64,000 nt of DNA from UBA987 sp002292105. Lineage in GTDB: Bacteria; Bacteroidota; Bacteroidia; NS11-12g; UBA9320. Made by a program: the position numbers and the translations under genes. The stretch lies in the NCBI GenBank assembly GCA_943846675.1, contig OX044357.1, positions 2,108,001 to 2,172,000 on the forward strand, read 5' to 3'. Positions 42,309 through 51,492 of this stretch are shown piece by piece. The notes below the pieces were generated by a model. The model ran no database searches. It saw only the letters and a list, made by a program, of their open reading frames with translations, and was not told the DNA's origin. Each line of letters starts with the position of its first letter. The first letter of the stretch is position 1.

Positions 42309-45300
42309 TTATCCTTCTTTTTGAGCCGTTAAAATCAATGCACGTAATGCATTTATTTCCTCCTGTTGCTTTTCAAGCCTGCTGTTAAGCGATTCGTTTT
42401 GTTCTGAAAGTTCTTGAATGGCTTTGGTTAAGACAGGCACCATTTCGGTATAACGAATACTCATATAGTCATTGGTGTCTGCAGGGACTTCCACAATTTC
42501 AGGAATAATGTCAACGACCTCTTGGGCGATAAATCCAATGGATGTATGGGCATTGCCTTTATATCGGTATTGTGTCGGATTTAATTGAAGCACTTCTGCG
42601 AGTCCATATTGAATATGCAAGATGTCTGTTTTGGCACGTCTATCAGAAATTGAGCTCCAGCTTGTACCACCTGCAGCCAACGCAATCCCCGTGGTCATAC
42701 CTAGATTACTAAACAAGCGATAACCTCCTGAAAATCTGGCAGTTAATTGATTATTTACCGTGCTTTTTACTCGTGTCGCGACGCTAACATCACTTAATAT
42801 CATGGCACCCGTATATCCTTCTGTCGAACCATAACTTCCAATAACATGAGAGTAGTTTCCACTTGCATTACTTCTATAGCCAATTGCCGTACTTACTGAA
42901 CCACTGGCTGTATCGTTGTACCCCATAGCTATGGCATAGTTTCCACTAACGATGGACTGATAACCAAGCCCTGTTCCGTAATCGCCAGACACGTTGGTGG
43001 AATATCCTAATGCATTTGCATAATCACCGCTTGTACTGGTTGCATATCCAAATGTTGCCGAATATGATCCGGACGCCTTTGTGTTCCAACCTTGAGCAAT
43101 TGAGGCATATCCCGTTGCATCACTATGAGTTCCCAACGAAATAGAATACGTAGATGTAGCCGTCGATAATGCGCCAAAAGCTGAAGCAAATTGACCTGAA
43201 GCTGTATCGGTATAGCCCATAGCTACTGAATTGGCTGCAAATGTTTTGGAGTTGTTTCCAATGGCCACAGAGGAATTAGCTGCAGACTTACAGCGAAATC
43301 CAATGGCCACAGAATATGTATTTTTCGCTGAATCGCCATACCCAATTGCAACTGCGTGCAATCCTGTTGTTTTGGCATATGATCCCATAGCTTGTGAGTA
43401 ATTACCAGACGCTCCAGCATTAAAACCCCGTGCAGCAGCATATTGACCACTGGCAACAGACGAAGATCCTTCAGCAATTGAATAACTCCCTGAAGCTAAA
43501 CTTAACCATCCTTTGGCCAAGGCCCCGTATCCTGTTGCTCTTGCGTATGCACCTACAGCCGTAGAAAAAGTCCCAGTTGTTTTACTGTATGAACCAATTG
43601 CCAAAGACCCATAACCTTCTGCAGTATCAATGAGTCCAATGGCTGTTGCTCTGTCTCCAGAAGATACCGATTGCCTTCCAATCGCAACGGAACTTAAGTT
43701 TGTGGACTTCAACAAGTAACCTATAGCAACTGAGCTATTTCCGGTTGTTGAATCTCCATAACCAATTGCAACTGAGTTTGTTCCAACAGTCTTGTTGTAC
43801 GACCCTAGTGCAATGCCATAGGACCCCGTTGACGTATTATTGAATCCTGCCGTTAATGAATAATCAGCGATTGCTTCTCCGTTTCGTCCAAAGGCTGTAG
43901 AATAATCCCCTTCTGCCAAGTTTAGATAACCAGACGCAAAGGACGAAGCACCAGAAGCCACGTTGGAATTACCGATGGTTGTAGATGAAACCCCTGAGGA
44001 AATATTGCGGTAACCAAAGCTGGTTGAATAGTTTCCTTTGGCGGAATCTAAAAAACCGATAGCCACTGCATATAGACCATTTACCACAGATCTATTTCCT
44101 CCAACGAAGGAATAGTTTCCTGTTATCACATTAGAATATCCAGAGGCGAAACCTCCAAATGCACTATTCTCGTTGTCATACCCCAACGTTGTACCATAAT
44201 CGCCAGTTACTTGATTTGACCTCCCTAATACACAGGCATAATCACCGCTCAAATCATTGTAAGAACCGATTGCTGTTGAAACATAACCAGAAACCGTATC
44301 ATAATGACCGATGGCTTGAGAATAATCTCCTTCAGCCAAGCTGTAACTCCCTTTGGCGTATGCATATAATCCATCTGCAGAACTGTAATAGCCATGAGCA
44401 GAACTGTAGTTTCCACGCGCATTGGTAAATGAGCCTGAACTAAAGGACGTCACCCCTGATGCTTGAGTTCGATAACCTAAAGACACCGAATAACTCCCAA
44501 TTGCCTTCGTACTATATCCAAACGCAGTGGAGTATCCTCCGATACTGTCGTTGTCCCAGCTATTGTCCAAGGTATAGCCTGCCCTAAAAGCTGCCTTCCG
44601 TGGATACCAGAACATCCGCGTTCCTGCACCAGTGGTTGTCAACTGGCTTCCGACATTATAGAGACCTTTTGCCATAATTCCCCCATCTGCCCAGGCAGAA
44701 CCTCCTCGCTCAATACTTAATGTGAATTCAGGAGTTGTAGTCCCAATGCCTATTTTGTCACCAAATGAGCCATTGTACATAGACCCCGTATTGTTACCAA
44801 GCCAATCTTGATCGAACGCCGACATGACAATAAATGAGTCCTGACTCAGAAAAAGGGTATCGTTTCTAAAAGATAAATGCTGTAACTCGTTGGTCGAATC
44901 TTTGTCGTATGGTGGGAATACAAAAAATGAATCCTGGCTTAAAAAAACCGTGTCATTCGAGAAAGTAAGTCGTTGTATTTCATTGGTCGAATCTCTATCG
45001 TAGGTTGGAAAAACAAAGAATGAGTCTTGGCTTAAGAAAAAAGTATCGTTTGAAAAGGTCAGTTTTTGAAGTTCGTTTGTGCTGTCTTTATCCGCAATTT
45101 CAATCATGCCGGCATAAGTCAGTTGGCCCGTAGCATTCACCGTTAGAATAGCCATGCTGTCAGAAGATCCATAACTTCCAGGAGTCACGGTTGTTTGTGC
45201 AAGATCAATGGTGCCATAGGCTTTAATTGTTCCACCGGTTAGTCCATTTCCGGCAACAATCGTTTGCATTAAAGGCTCCCATGCCGTTTGGTTGTAATAC

Positions 45301-45542
45301 CAAAAACCAATGGTGTCGTCAGTTTGATAAATCGTTAAACCATTTGCCGGAGTAACTATTCCAAGCTTCTGGACTTTAGTCATTCTTGGTATTAACATAC
45401 CCCCGTTGACTGAATTAACATCCAGCATAGCTGATTTATCCGGTAAAGCACCCGTTTCATTGATACCAATGTTTTGGGCAAATAGATTCTGTTGAAAGGA
45501 AATGAGTACTGTTACCAGTACAATTAAACTGCACTTCTTCAT
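42309..45542 (-). CDS. Secreted fibre-like protein: YadA-type head repeats and S74 chaperone-peptidase domain
   Basis: 1077 residues from the ATG at 45542, chosen over an earlier in-frame start because the signal peptide (ending NLFAQ) begins there. Order: short head (MLDVNSVNGGMLIPRM), three 31-residue DKDSTNELQ units (151-243), then about 40 YadA-head units of roughly 14 residues (SGNYSxAxGxxN) from about 290 to 930, and a C-terminal Peptidase_S74 domain with Ser966-Asp-X-Arg-X-Lys971 (SDRRAK) and IGFIAQEV. S74 domains trimerise tail fibres and cut themselves off. A final coiled coil (LNSRLEKQQEEI) ends it. Likely a trimeric surface or secreted fibre. No T9SS tail was seen. Confidence 0.85.
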   Translation of the reverse strand: MKKCSLIVLVTVLISFQQNLFAQNIGINETGALPDKSAMLDVNSVNGGMLIPRMTKVQKLGIVTPANGLTIYQTDDTIGFWYYNQTAWEPLMQTIVAGNGLTGGTIKAYGTIDLAQTTVTPGSYGSSDSMAILTVNATGQLTYAGMIEIADKDSTNELQKLTFSNDTFFLSQDSFFVFPTYDRDSTNEIQRLTFSNDTVFLSQDSFFVFPPYDKDSTNELQHLSFRNDTLFLSQDSFIVMSAFDQDWLGNNTGSMYNGSFGDKIGIGTTTPEFTLSIERGGSAWADGGIMAKGLYNVGSQLTTTGAGTRMFWYPRKAAFRAGYTLDNSWDNDSIGGYSTAFGYSTKAIGSYSVSLGYRTQASGVTSFSSGSFTNARGNYSSAHGYYSSADGLYAYAKGSYSLAEGDYSQAIGHYDTVSGYVSTAIGSYNDLSGDYACVLGRSNQVTGDYGTTLGYDNENSAFGGFASGYSNVITGNYSFVGGNRSVVNGLYAVAIGFLDSAKGNYSTSFGYRNISSGVSSTTIGNSNVASGASSFASGYLNLAEGDYSTAFGRNGEAIADYSLTAGFNNTSTGSYGIALGSYNKTVGTNSVAIGYGDSTTGNSSVAIGYLLKSTNLSSVAIGRQSVSSGDRATAIGLIDTAEGYGSLAIGSYSKTTGTFSTAVGAYARATGYGALAKGWLSLASGSYSIAEGSSSVASGQYAAARGFNAGASGNYSQAMGSYAKTTGLHAVAIGYGDSAKNTYSVAIGFRCKSAANSSVAIGNNSKTFAANSVAMGYTDTASGQFASAFGALSTATSTYSISLGTHSDATGYASIAQGWNTKASGSYSATFGYATSTSGDYANALGYSTNVSGDYGTGLGYQSIVSGNYAIAMGYNDTASGSVSTAIGYRSNASGNYSHVIGSYGSTEGYTGAMILSDVSVATRVKSTVNNQLTARFSGGYRLFSNLGMTTGIALAAGGTSWSSISDRRAKTDILHIQYGLAEVLQLNPTQYRYKGNAHTSIGFIAQEVVDIIPEIVEVPADTNDYMSIRYTEMVPVLTKAIQELSEQNESLNSRLEKQQEEINALRALILTAQKEG
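44814..45092 (-). repeat. Three 93-bp tandem repeats in the fibre gene
   Basis: Encodes three consecutive 31-residue units starting at 45092, 44999 and 44906 (DKDSTNELQKL, DRDSTNEIQRL, DKDSTNELQHL; each ends near SQDSFxV). DNA identity is high but not perfect. Confidence 0.85.
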
Positions 45543-45724
45543 ACTTTGACGTTTTGGACCTTTACGAATATACAAAACATCGCATCGCGAACATAAGGTG
45601 CTCATTTTATGAATTTTAGACATTCTATCTGGCACAAACACAATCTACGTTGACCACGTTAAATTGCATTTGACCGTCTGACTAATATCAGGTTAATTAA
45701 CAAGTCAATCAAAACAAGAGAATG

Positions 45725-45732
45725 TAACTTTA
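45725..45732 (+). promoter_or_regulatory. Predicted -7 box TAACTTTA of the ppk2 pair
   Basis: One mismatch to TAnnTTTG; 8 bases before the ATG at 45741. Predicts a very short leader. Confidence 0.4.
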
Positions 45733-45740
45733 CTGCTTAA

Positions 45741-46601
45741 ATGATAGACGAATACATGTTTACACTTGAAGAACTGCAAAACGTTAAAAAACGAAAGCAG
45801 TTAACGGATATGGCCGTAGCAAAGAATGCTGATTTGAGAAAGATTAACCGAAACATTCGCTACGAGCAGGAACTCAAGCTGCTACAAGCCGAATTGGTCA
45901 ATTTACAGCAATGGGTTTCTCGCCATAAGTTAAGAATCGCAATCATCTTCGAAGGAAGAGACGCCGCGGGCAAAGGCGGTTCAATAAAACGATTTACAGA
46001 ACATCTTAATCCGCGTTCCATGCGCATTGTTGCGCTTTCAAAACCGACGGAAGTGGAAAGTGGCCAGTGGTATTTCAGAAGGTATATCAAAGAGTTACCA
46101 AACCCTGGTGAAATTGTATGTTTTGACCGCAGTTGGTACAATAGAGCCGCTGTTGAACCAGTAATGGGTTTCTGCAATAGAAAACAATACAAGAAATTTT
46201 TAGCCCAGGTCAACGAATTTGAGCACATGTTGTATGAAGACGGCGTTGTGCTTATTAAGTTTTGGTTTTCGATATCCAAACAGGAACAAAAGAAACGGTT
46301 TGAATCTCGGCTGCTTAACCCCCTCAAGGTATGGAAATACAGTCCGGTGGATATGAAGGGACAAGAACTGTGGGACAAATACACGCATTACAAAGAGCAA
46401 ATGTTTTCTAAAACCCATACCACTTTTAGTCCTTGGACTATTGTCAAAACAAATCAAAAGAAAACGGCTAGGATAGAAAGCATGCGTCACGTTTTATCAT
46501 TGTTTGATTATGCAGGTAAAACAAGAGCAAAGACAACAACAATACCTGATCCAAACGTGATTGAAAGATATTATAGAGAAGCGGAACAAATAGATATATA
46601 A
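45741..46601 (+). CDS. ppk2: Polyphosphate kinase 2 (PPK2), first of a tandem pair
   Basis: 286 residues. Walker A GRDAAGKGG (72-80), Walker B and lid FDRSWYNRAAVEPVMGFC, RYIKELPNPGEI, and the GQWYFRRY motif. PPK2 enzymes transfer phosphate between polyphosphate and nucleoside di- or monophosphates. One-domain length (about 280) suits class I, which phosphorylates NDP, or class III; the class cannot be fixed by eye. Its TAA abuts the ATG of the second copy. Cytoplasmic. Supports polyphosphate metabolism under stress. Confidence 0.93.
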   Translation: MIDEYMFTLEELQNVKKRKQLTDMAVAKNADLRKINRNIRYEQELKLLQAELVNLQQWVSRHKLRIAIIFEGRDAAGKGGSIKRFTEHLNPRSMRIVALSKPTEVESGQWYFRRYIKELPNPGEIVCFDRSWYNRAAVEPVMGFCNRKQYKKFLAQVNEFEHMLYEDGVVLIKFWFSISKQEQKKRFESRLLNPLKVWKYSPVDMKGQELWDKYTHYKEQMFSKTHTTFSPWTIVKTNQKKTARIESMRHVLSLFDYAGKTRAKTTTIPDPNVIERYYREAEQIDI

Positions 46602-47426
46602 ATGATAGAGAATACACCAATAGATTTAAAAGAGGAAGATCTTGAAATCTTAAATAGCCCGATAGGCCTTAAATATTTATTTGCTGATAAACGAACCGAT
46701 GTTGGTAAAGCGCTTAGAATGGCGACCTACGAAATCGAGCTAAGGTCTCTTCAAGCCAACCTAGTTGATTTACAAAATTGGGTCATACAAGAAAAAAAGA
46801 AAGTTGTTATTCTTTTTGAAGGCCGTGACGCGGCAGGAAAAGGTGGCGCGATAAGACGGATTACCGCGCACATTAACCCGCGCCATTTCAAAATCGTTGC
46901 ACTACCTAAACCCGATGAAGAGGAAGTGGGTCAGTGGTATTTTCAACGTTATGTAAACAAGCTGCCAAAACCTGGCGAAATGGTATTGTTTGACAGAAGT
47001 TGGTACAACCGCGCTGTTGTAGAGCCGGTCAATGGATTTTGCACCCAAGAGGAATACGACGTATTTATGGGCCAAGTCAATGACTTTGAACGCATGATTT
47101 TGGAATCTGGCACGTATTTAATCAAGTTCTATTTTTCAATAACAAAAGAAGAACAAGCAAAACGATTCAGAGACATTAAGTCAAGTCCATTAAAAAAATG
47201 GAAAATAACACCCGTAGACTTACGTGCTCAAGAGTTATGGGACCAATACACGGAATACAAATTAAAGATGTTCGACAAAACAAATACGGATATGGCCCCG
47301 TGGGTTTATATAGACGCTGATAGAAAAACAGAAGCTAGAATCCAGGCGCTTAAACACATCCTTAGTCACATTCCTTATACAATTCCTGAACAGACACCAG
47401 AACAGACGCCGGAAGAAAGTGAATAA
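46602..47426 (+). CDS. ppk2: Polyphosphate kinase 2 (PPK2), second of a tandem pair
   Basis: 274 residues with Walker A GRDAAGKGG (74-82), FDRSWYNRAVVEPVNGFC and VGQWYFQRY. It starts on the base after the first copy's stop, so translation is coupled. The two proteins share the core motifs but differ in N-termini (the second has DLEILNSPIGLKYLF) and in the C-terminal tail, which here is acidic with a TPEQTPEE repeat. They are therefore old, not recent, duplicates and may differ in nucleotide substrate or form a hetero-oligomer. Confidence 0.93.
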   Translation: MIENTPIDLKEEDLEILNSPIGLKYLFADKRTDVGKALRMATYEIELRSLQANLVDLQNWVIQEKKKVVILFEGRDAAGKGGAIRRITAHINPRHFKIVALPKPDEEEVGQWYFQRYVNKLPKPGEMVLFDRSWYNRAVVEPVNGFCTQEEYDVFMGQVNDFERMILESGTYLIKFYFSITKEEQAKRFRDIKSSPLKKWKITPVDLRAQELWDQYTEYKLKMFDKTNTDMAPWVYIDADRKTEARIQALKHILSHIPYTIPEQTPEQTPEESE

Positions 47427-47453
47427 GTGCATGGTGACAAAATCTCGATGAAC

Positions 47454-47484
47454 TTGTGCGCTCCAATGTCCTACGGTATATTTG
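47454..47484 (+). promoter_or_regulatory. Promoter of the DUF2188 gene
   Basis: CTTG (-33, TTG at 47454-47456), 20-base spacer, TATATTTG (47477-47484), a perfect -7 match. The ATG at 47506 is 21 bases further. Confidence 0.65.
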
Positions 47485-47505
47485 AGATAATTCTATACCC
47501 CCCGT

Positions 47506-47796
47506 ATGGCCAAAATCAACGAATCCAGTTTCTGGTATAATTTACTAAAGAAGGTTTTAAAACAAGTCTTGCGAAAGCATAACAGAAAAAACAAAACACA
47601 TAACCAACATGTGGTTACGCATGAGGATGGTTGGGCCGTTCGAGGAGCAGGCAATGAGCGTTTAACCGCTACCTACAAGTATCAAGATGATGCCATCGAA
47701 AGGGCTAAAGACATCGCTCGAAACTACAAGTCAAGTGTTATCATCCATCGAACTGATGGAATAATAAGAGACCGAATAAGCTACAAAAAAGGGTAA
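47506..47796 (+). CDS. DUF2188-domain protein
   Basis: 96 residues. A basic N-terminal helix (LLKKVLKQVLRKHNRKNK) precedes the DUF2188 core: HVVTHEDGWAVRGAGNERLT...DDAIERAKDIARNYKSSVIIHRTDGIIRDRISY. The domain is short and of unknown role; the positive charge would allow nucleic-acid contact. Own promoter and a hairpin at its end. Cytoplasmic. Confidence 0.85.
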   Translation: MAKINESSFWYNLLKKVLKQVLRKHNRKNKTHNQHVVTHEDGWAVRGAGNERLTATYKYQDDAIERAKDIARNYKSSVIIHRTDGIIRDRISYKKG

Positions 47797-47801
47797 AAGA
47801 A

Positions 47802-47827
47802 AAAGAGGAGCTACTACACTCCTCTTT
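47802..47827 (+). terminator. Hairpin after the DUF2188 gene
   Basis: AAAGAGGAG pairs with CTCCTCTTT (9 bp) around CTACTACA. Only three T follow, so it is a weak terminator. The remaining gap to 48090 shows nothing else. Confidence 0.6.
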
Positions 47828-48090
47828 AAGCATGGATAATGTTTTTAGTCTACTACTTAGACTCTACTTTTTGATCGATGAGATCATTGTTACTATTTAG
47901 TACATTCTGTCTGTTTGGTTATTTATTGTTTGCGACTTTTACGTGGCTGACTAAGAATGCATATTACCTAAGTCAATTGCCATTCCACTTTTGACGAAAA
48001 TACAAATAATTGTAAATCAGGTACTTATAAAATTTCTATCTAGGCCATCGCGCCTTAACATTCCCAAATTGGTAAAAAAAGAGGCTGTTT

Positions 48091-49314
48091 TTATTCTTTT
48101 GGGACAGTGGTGTAAGAAAGTACAAATGACAAGAGCAAGCAAATTGTTGCCCACGTCACGCAGCCAAATACTTCCAAGACATCTGAGACACGCGCTCCCA
48201 ATAAACCGTCTGTAGACGCTATTGATAAAACCATTGCGATTACAAATAATATCTTGACGTAGGTTGTATCAACGGACTTTGAAATAAACAATCTGTTAAA
48301 TTGAAGAAAAACCAAGGGAAACGTAAATACAAAATAATACTTCCATGCCAATGGAGACATCAGGGGTATGGCGGTCAGAACGAAAAAAAATTGTCCAACA
48401 ACTTGAATCTTCTGTTTTGGCTTTCTAAATCGCCAAGCTACCAATAAGGCCGAAAGCGCAATCAAACCTAAGGTGATGCCTTTTGTTGCTTTTTTGGGTA
48501 AGTCCATCACGTTATAGTATATATCCAAGCCTCGAGACTGTTCGGTCAAAAGCCCCTCCATAAAAGGAAGGATCGATTGATTTTTATGAGTAAGTATAGT
48601 CTCTCCCATTGCTTTATTCGCAATCCAATCCTGATAGTTTGTCATTCCATTATCGAGACCAAAGACCAACAAGCTCACTCCCACTGTTGAAGCAATCGTT
48701 AACAAAGCAATGAAACTCAATTTGTATGACTTACGATACATAAAGAACGGAAGAAGAAATACGGGATACACTTTTAGTGCGATGATCAGACCAAGTCCAA
48801 TGCCTCCAACCACATACTTGTTATTCATGTGACAGTAAATCACATACAGTGACGCCAAAAGCAAATATGAATTAATTTGAATATTGGATATGTCGTCAAT
48901 AACAAACCTGAGCACCAACAGTATGGGAATGAACACTTTCCAGTCGAGCAGCCAAAGATTGCTTGGGTTTGAAGTTTGCATTAATGTCAGGTTTTCGCCT
49001 GTGGTAAGGTTGACAGTATATCGTGCAATAAAGAACCAACTAACAATTATTCCGACTAACCATAACAGTCGAATCAATAGCGGACTTATTGCGTCGATAT
49101 AGGCAAACGGAACCGAAAAAACGGCAAAAAATGGTGGCCAAGTATTCAGGTAATCTGCATAAATGGGCGTTCCGTTAAGTACAGCATTTCCAGCATTAAT
49201 GTATCCAATAAAATCCCCTGCCCTTTGACTGTCTCGAATAAGCTCAAACACTAAGGCCAAGCCAACAAGCGTTGCCAAAATAAACCTGAGTACCTGTTGT
49301 TGTTTTTGGGACAT
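48091..49314 (-). CDS. GT87-like (DUF2029) membrane mannosyltransferase family protein
   Basis: 407 residues with about ten hydrophobic segments. The first periplasmic loop has the GT87/DUF2029 pattern DFIGYINAGNAVLNGTPIYADYLNTW followed by PPFF; a DDISNIQIN segment and KVYPVFLLPFFMYRK lie in the middle, and TAIPLMSPLAWKYYFV near the end. GT87 enzymes use polyprenyl-phosphate-mannose. Ten bases separate it from the protease gene upstream, so they are co-transcribed. Acceptor unknown. Confidence 0.82.
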   Translation of the reverse strand: MSQKQQQVLRFILATLVGLALVFELIRDSQRAGDFIGYINAGNAVLNGTPIYADYLNTWPPFFAVFSVPFAYIDAISPLLIRLLWLVGIIVSWFFIARYTVNLTTGENLTLMQTSNPSNLWLLDWKVFIPILLVLRFVIDDISNIQINSYLLLASLYVIYCHMNNKYVVGGIGLGLIIALKVYPVFLLPFFMYRKSYKLSFIALLTIASTVGVSLLVFGLDNGMTNYQDWIANKAMGETILTHKNQSILPFMEGLLTEQSRGLDIYYNVMDLPKKATKGITLGLIALSALLVAWRFRKPKQKIQVVGQFFFVLTAIPLMSPLAWKYYFVFTFPLVFLQFNRLFISKSVDTTYVKILFVIAMVLSIASTDGLLGARVSDVLEVFGCVTWATICLLLSFVLSYTTVPKE

Positions 49315-49324
49315 GTGTATTAAC

Positions 49325-51403
49325 CTACCGAATAATCATTAATTTCTTGGGATCTATTTCAGCGTTCGGAAATCTTATAATGTATGAACCCGCTACCAGA
49401 TGACTTACATCCAAACCCAAACGTATACTAATCGTTGCCTTGCTTACCTGTTTACCATCCACTGTATACACTTCGCACGCTAAGTTTTCGTCATTTCCAA
49501 AATACACCAAATCGGTTGCCGGATTTGGAAAGAGAACATCAGACGTGATGGGAATTACAAGGATTGTAGACACCCACTTCTCTGCAAGTAAAACGGCTTG
49601 ATGTGCATTTATTTTGCCCCACCCCCAACCAAGATCACTCGAGTCTTTGATGTCTCCAGTATTTGCGTCTAAACGTGCCGTTAGACGAAGTATTTCTTGA
49701 ACATCAAGATACTGTAAATTAGGGTTGGCTTCCAGCATTAGGGCCACAACACCAGAAACTGCTGGTGAGGCCATAGATGTTCCTGATAACCGTGCAAAGG
49801 GATAATCCCTTCCCTTGAAGGTAACGGAGGTTAACTCAGTAAAGTCTCGTGTTGTGTATGAAGAAATGGATGAAGCGACATTGACGCCTGGTGCACTGAT
49901 TTCAGGCTTTCTTCTACCATCTAAGGTTGGACCTTTACTTGTAAAATTAGCTTGCCGACCACCAACTACATTGCCATTTTGGAGCCTCACCTCCGATTGA
50001 TGCGCCCCAACAGCTATCACTGAATGGTTTGATGCTGGGTCTCCTAAGCTATAGTCATCATCACCTGCAAACCAGTTCGGCAGCCAGTCTTCGAATGTTC
50101 CGCCCCAGTTACCAGCGTTGTTAGTAAGCTCTACAACATTCCAATAATGGACAGTACCAGCATCCGCAAAAGAGCGCAAAGCAACCTTATAGGTATTGCT
50201 TCTTTCCCTAACCCTTAATCGCATTGTTGGCCGATTGTTGAAGTCATAAGCATCTGTTGCACTTATGTTATAAAACACGGTATCAGAACCAAAAACAACG
50301 AAGGTGTCCACGTAAGCAAAATTTTCTACCGTTGTATAAGTTGGTGTAGTGTACACAATTTCATTTTGGTCATTTAAAACCAATAATTCAACATTAAAAA
50401 TTTCACCTGGCTCTCCCCACATACTGATGGATTTTCCCCAAAGCAAGGGATAGGTGTATGTATAAAATCCGATACCTGAATGCATCGTATCAGATTCAAA
50501 TGTTTTCTTGATATGAAACGTTTCTCCACCATTGTTGCCGGCTGAGGTAATAAAAATAACGCCCTGTTTCGACAGTTCATCAATGGCCTCGCTTAACAAG
50601 CCTGTCCCATCCATTGCGCCTAAATAATACAATCCCCAACTCATGTTAACCACCAATCGCTTCTTAGCAGCATCGGCTTGCTGTTTCATCCAAACAAATG
50701 CGTCAATGGCGCCGGCATCGTCTAGTCTCAAAGAAACAAACAAGAACTGCGCTTCATAGGCCACACCGCGGTATTTGGTCCCTCCTCCACTACCAGCAGC
50801 GATACCTGCCACATGGCTACCATGATAGGCATAGTCATACAATCCAGCGGTATCGGATTGCGCAGCCAACAAGGCTTGCCTAGAGGTATATTCTGTTCCG
50901 TAGTTGAAACCATCAGGCCTAGGTCCGCTGGTTTTAAACTGATCCCAAGCACCTGCAATTCTGAGGGTAGAAAGAGCGGTATCGTAAAAATTAGGATGTC
51001 CGTAATCAAACCCCCAATCTGTAATACCAATTAAAACATCTTTTCCCGTATATCCCGATTCCAAATCGAAACCATCATAAACGCTGTCAACACGCATATC
51101 TGTTATCGCTCGGTCGAGCTGAGGGTTAATTTTCATTGCCTTTTGAACGGCAACCACCCCAGGAATATTCTTCCAGTCTATAATTACCCCTTGAGGTAAA
51201 TAAACGGTTGATATGTGACCAACGGTCGATCCAATTACACCCGAATATGAATCAAGGACACATGGATCAAATGAGGCACAGGTTTCGATAATGTAGGATT
51301 CAAAAGACTGGTTGCTTGACTGCTCATGCTGATCGCATTGCTGTGCACTAACACTGCTAAACCGATAAACCGCTATTGTGCATATTAGATACTTGAGCCA
51401 CAT
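49325..51403 (-). CDS. Subtilisin-family (S8) serine protease with T9SS type A sorting domain
   Basis: 692 residues. Signal peptide 1-20 (SVSA). Catalytic triad Asp129 (IGITDWGFDYGHP), His197 (YHGSHVAGIAAG) and Ser543 (LSGTSMASPAVSG), with an insert of about 250 residues between His and Ser larger than in basic subtilisins. A T9SS type A tail begins near 625 (VLFPNPATDLVY). Secreted endopeptidase; no separate I9 propeptide is clear, but residues 60-110 may serve. Leads a two-gene unit with the GT87-like gene; its -7 box is 4 bases from the ATG. Confidence 0.92.
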   Translation of the reverse strand: MWLKYLICTIAVYRFSSVSAQQCDQHEQSSNQSFESYIIETCASFDPCVLDSYSGVIGSTVGHISTVYLPQGVIIDWKNIPGVVAVQKAMKINPQLDRAITDMRVDSVYDGFDLESGYTGKDVLIGITDWGFDYGHPNFYDTALSTLRIAGAWDQFKTSGPRPDGFNYGTEYTSRQALLAAQSDTAGLYDYAYHGSHVAGIAAGSGGGTKYRGVAYEAQFLFVSLRLDDAGAIDAFVWMKQQADAAKKRLVVNMSWGLYYLGAMDGTGLLSEAIDELSKQGVIFITSAGNNGGETFHIKKTFESDTMHSGIGFYTYTYPLLWGKSISMWGEPGEIFNVELLVLNDQNEIVYTTPTYTTVENFAYVDTFVVFGSDTVFYNISATDAYDFNNRPTMRLRVRERSNTYKVALRSFADAGTVHYWNVVELTNNAGNWGGTFEDWLPNWFAGDDDYSLGDPASNHSVIAVGAHQSEVRLQNGNVVGGRQANFTSKGPTLDGRRKPEISAPGVNVASSISSYTTRDFTELTSVTFKGRDYPFARLSGTSMASPAVSGVVALMLEANPNLQYLDVQEILRLTARLDANTGDIKDSSDLGWGWGKINAHQAVLLAEKWVSTILVIPITSDVLFPNPATDLVYFGNDENLACEVYTVDGKQVSKATISIRLGLDVSHLVAGSYIIRFPNAEIDPKKLMIIR

Positions 51404-51407
51404 TTAC

Positions 51408-51415
51408 CAAAGGTA
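51408..51415 (-). promoter_or_regulatory. Predicted -7 box TACCTTTG next to the S8 protease start
   Basis: Perfect TAnnTTTG match ending 4 bases before the ATG at 51403. TTG about 21 bases upstream may be the -33 element. Predicts a leaderless mRNA. Confidence 0.55.
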
Positions 51416-51492
51416 TTATTTAAAGTCATTTGACGACAATAGCACGATAAAAATAAAGAAGGATATCCTAAACAGTACGCTCAGCCATGCAA

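Noticed and set aside
42309..45542. Prophage tail module
   Set aside because: The YadA-head and S74 domains are phage-like, but there are no other phage genes and the protein has a Sec signal peptide.
47991..48215. Plus-strand frame of 74 codons
   Set aside because: Overlaps the end of the GT87-like gene in antisense and has no recognisable features.
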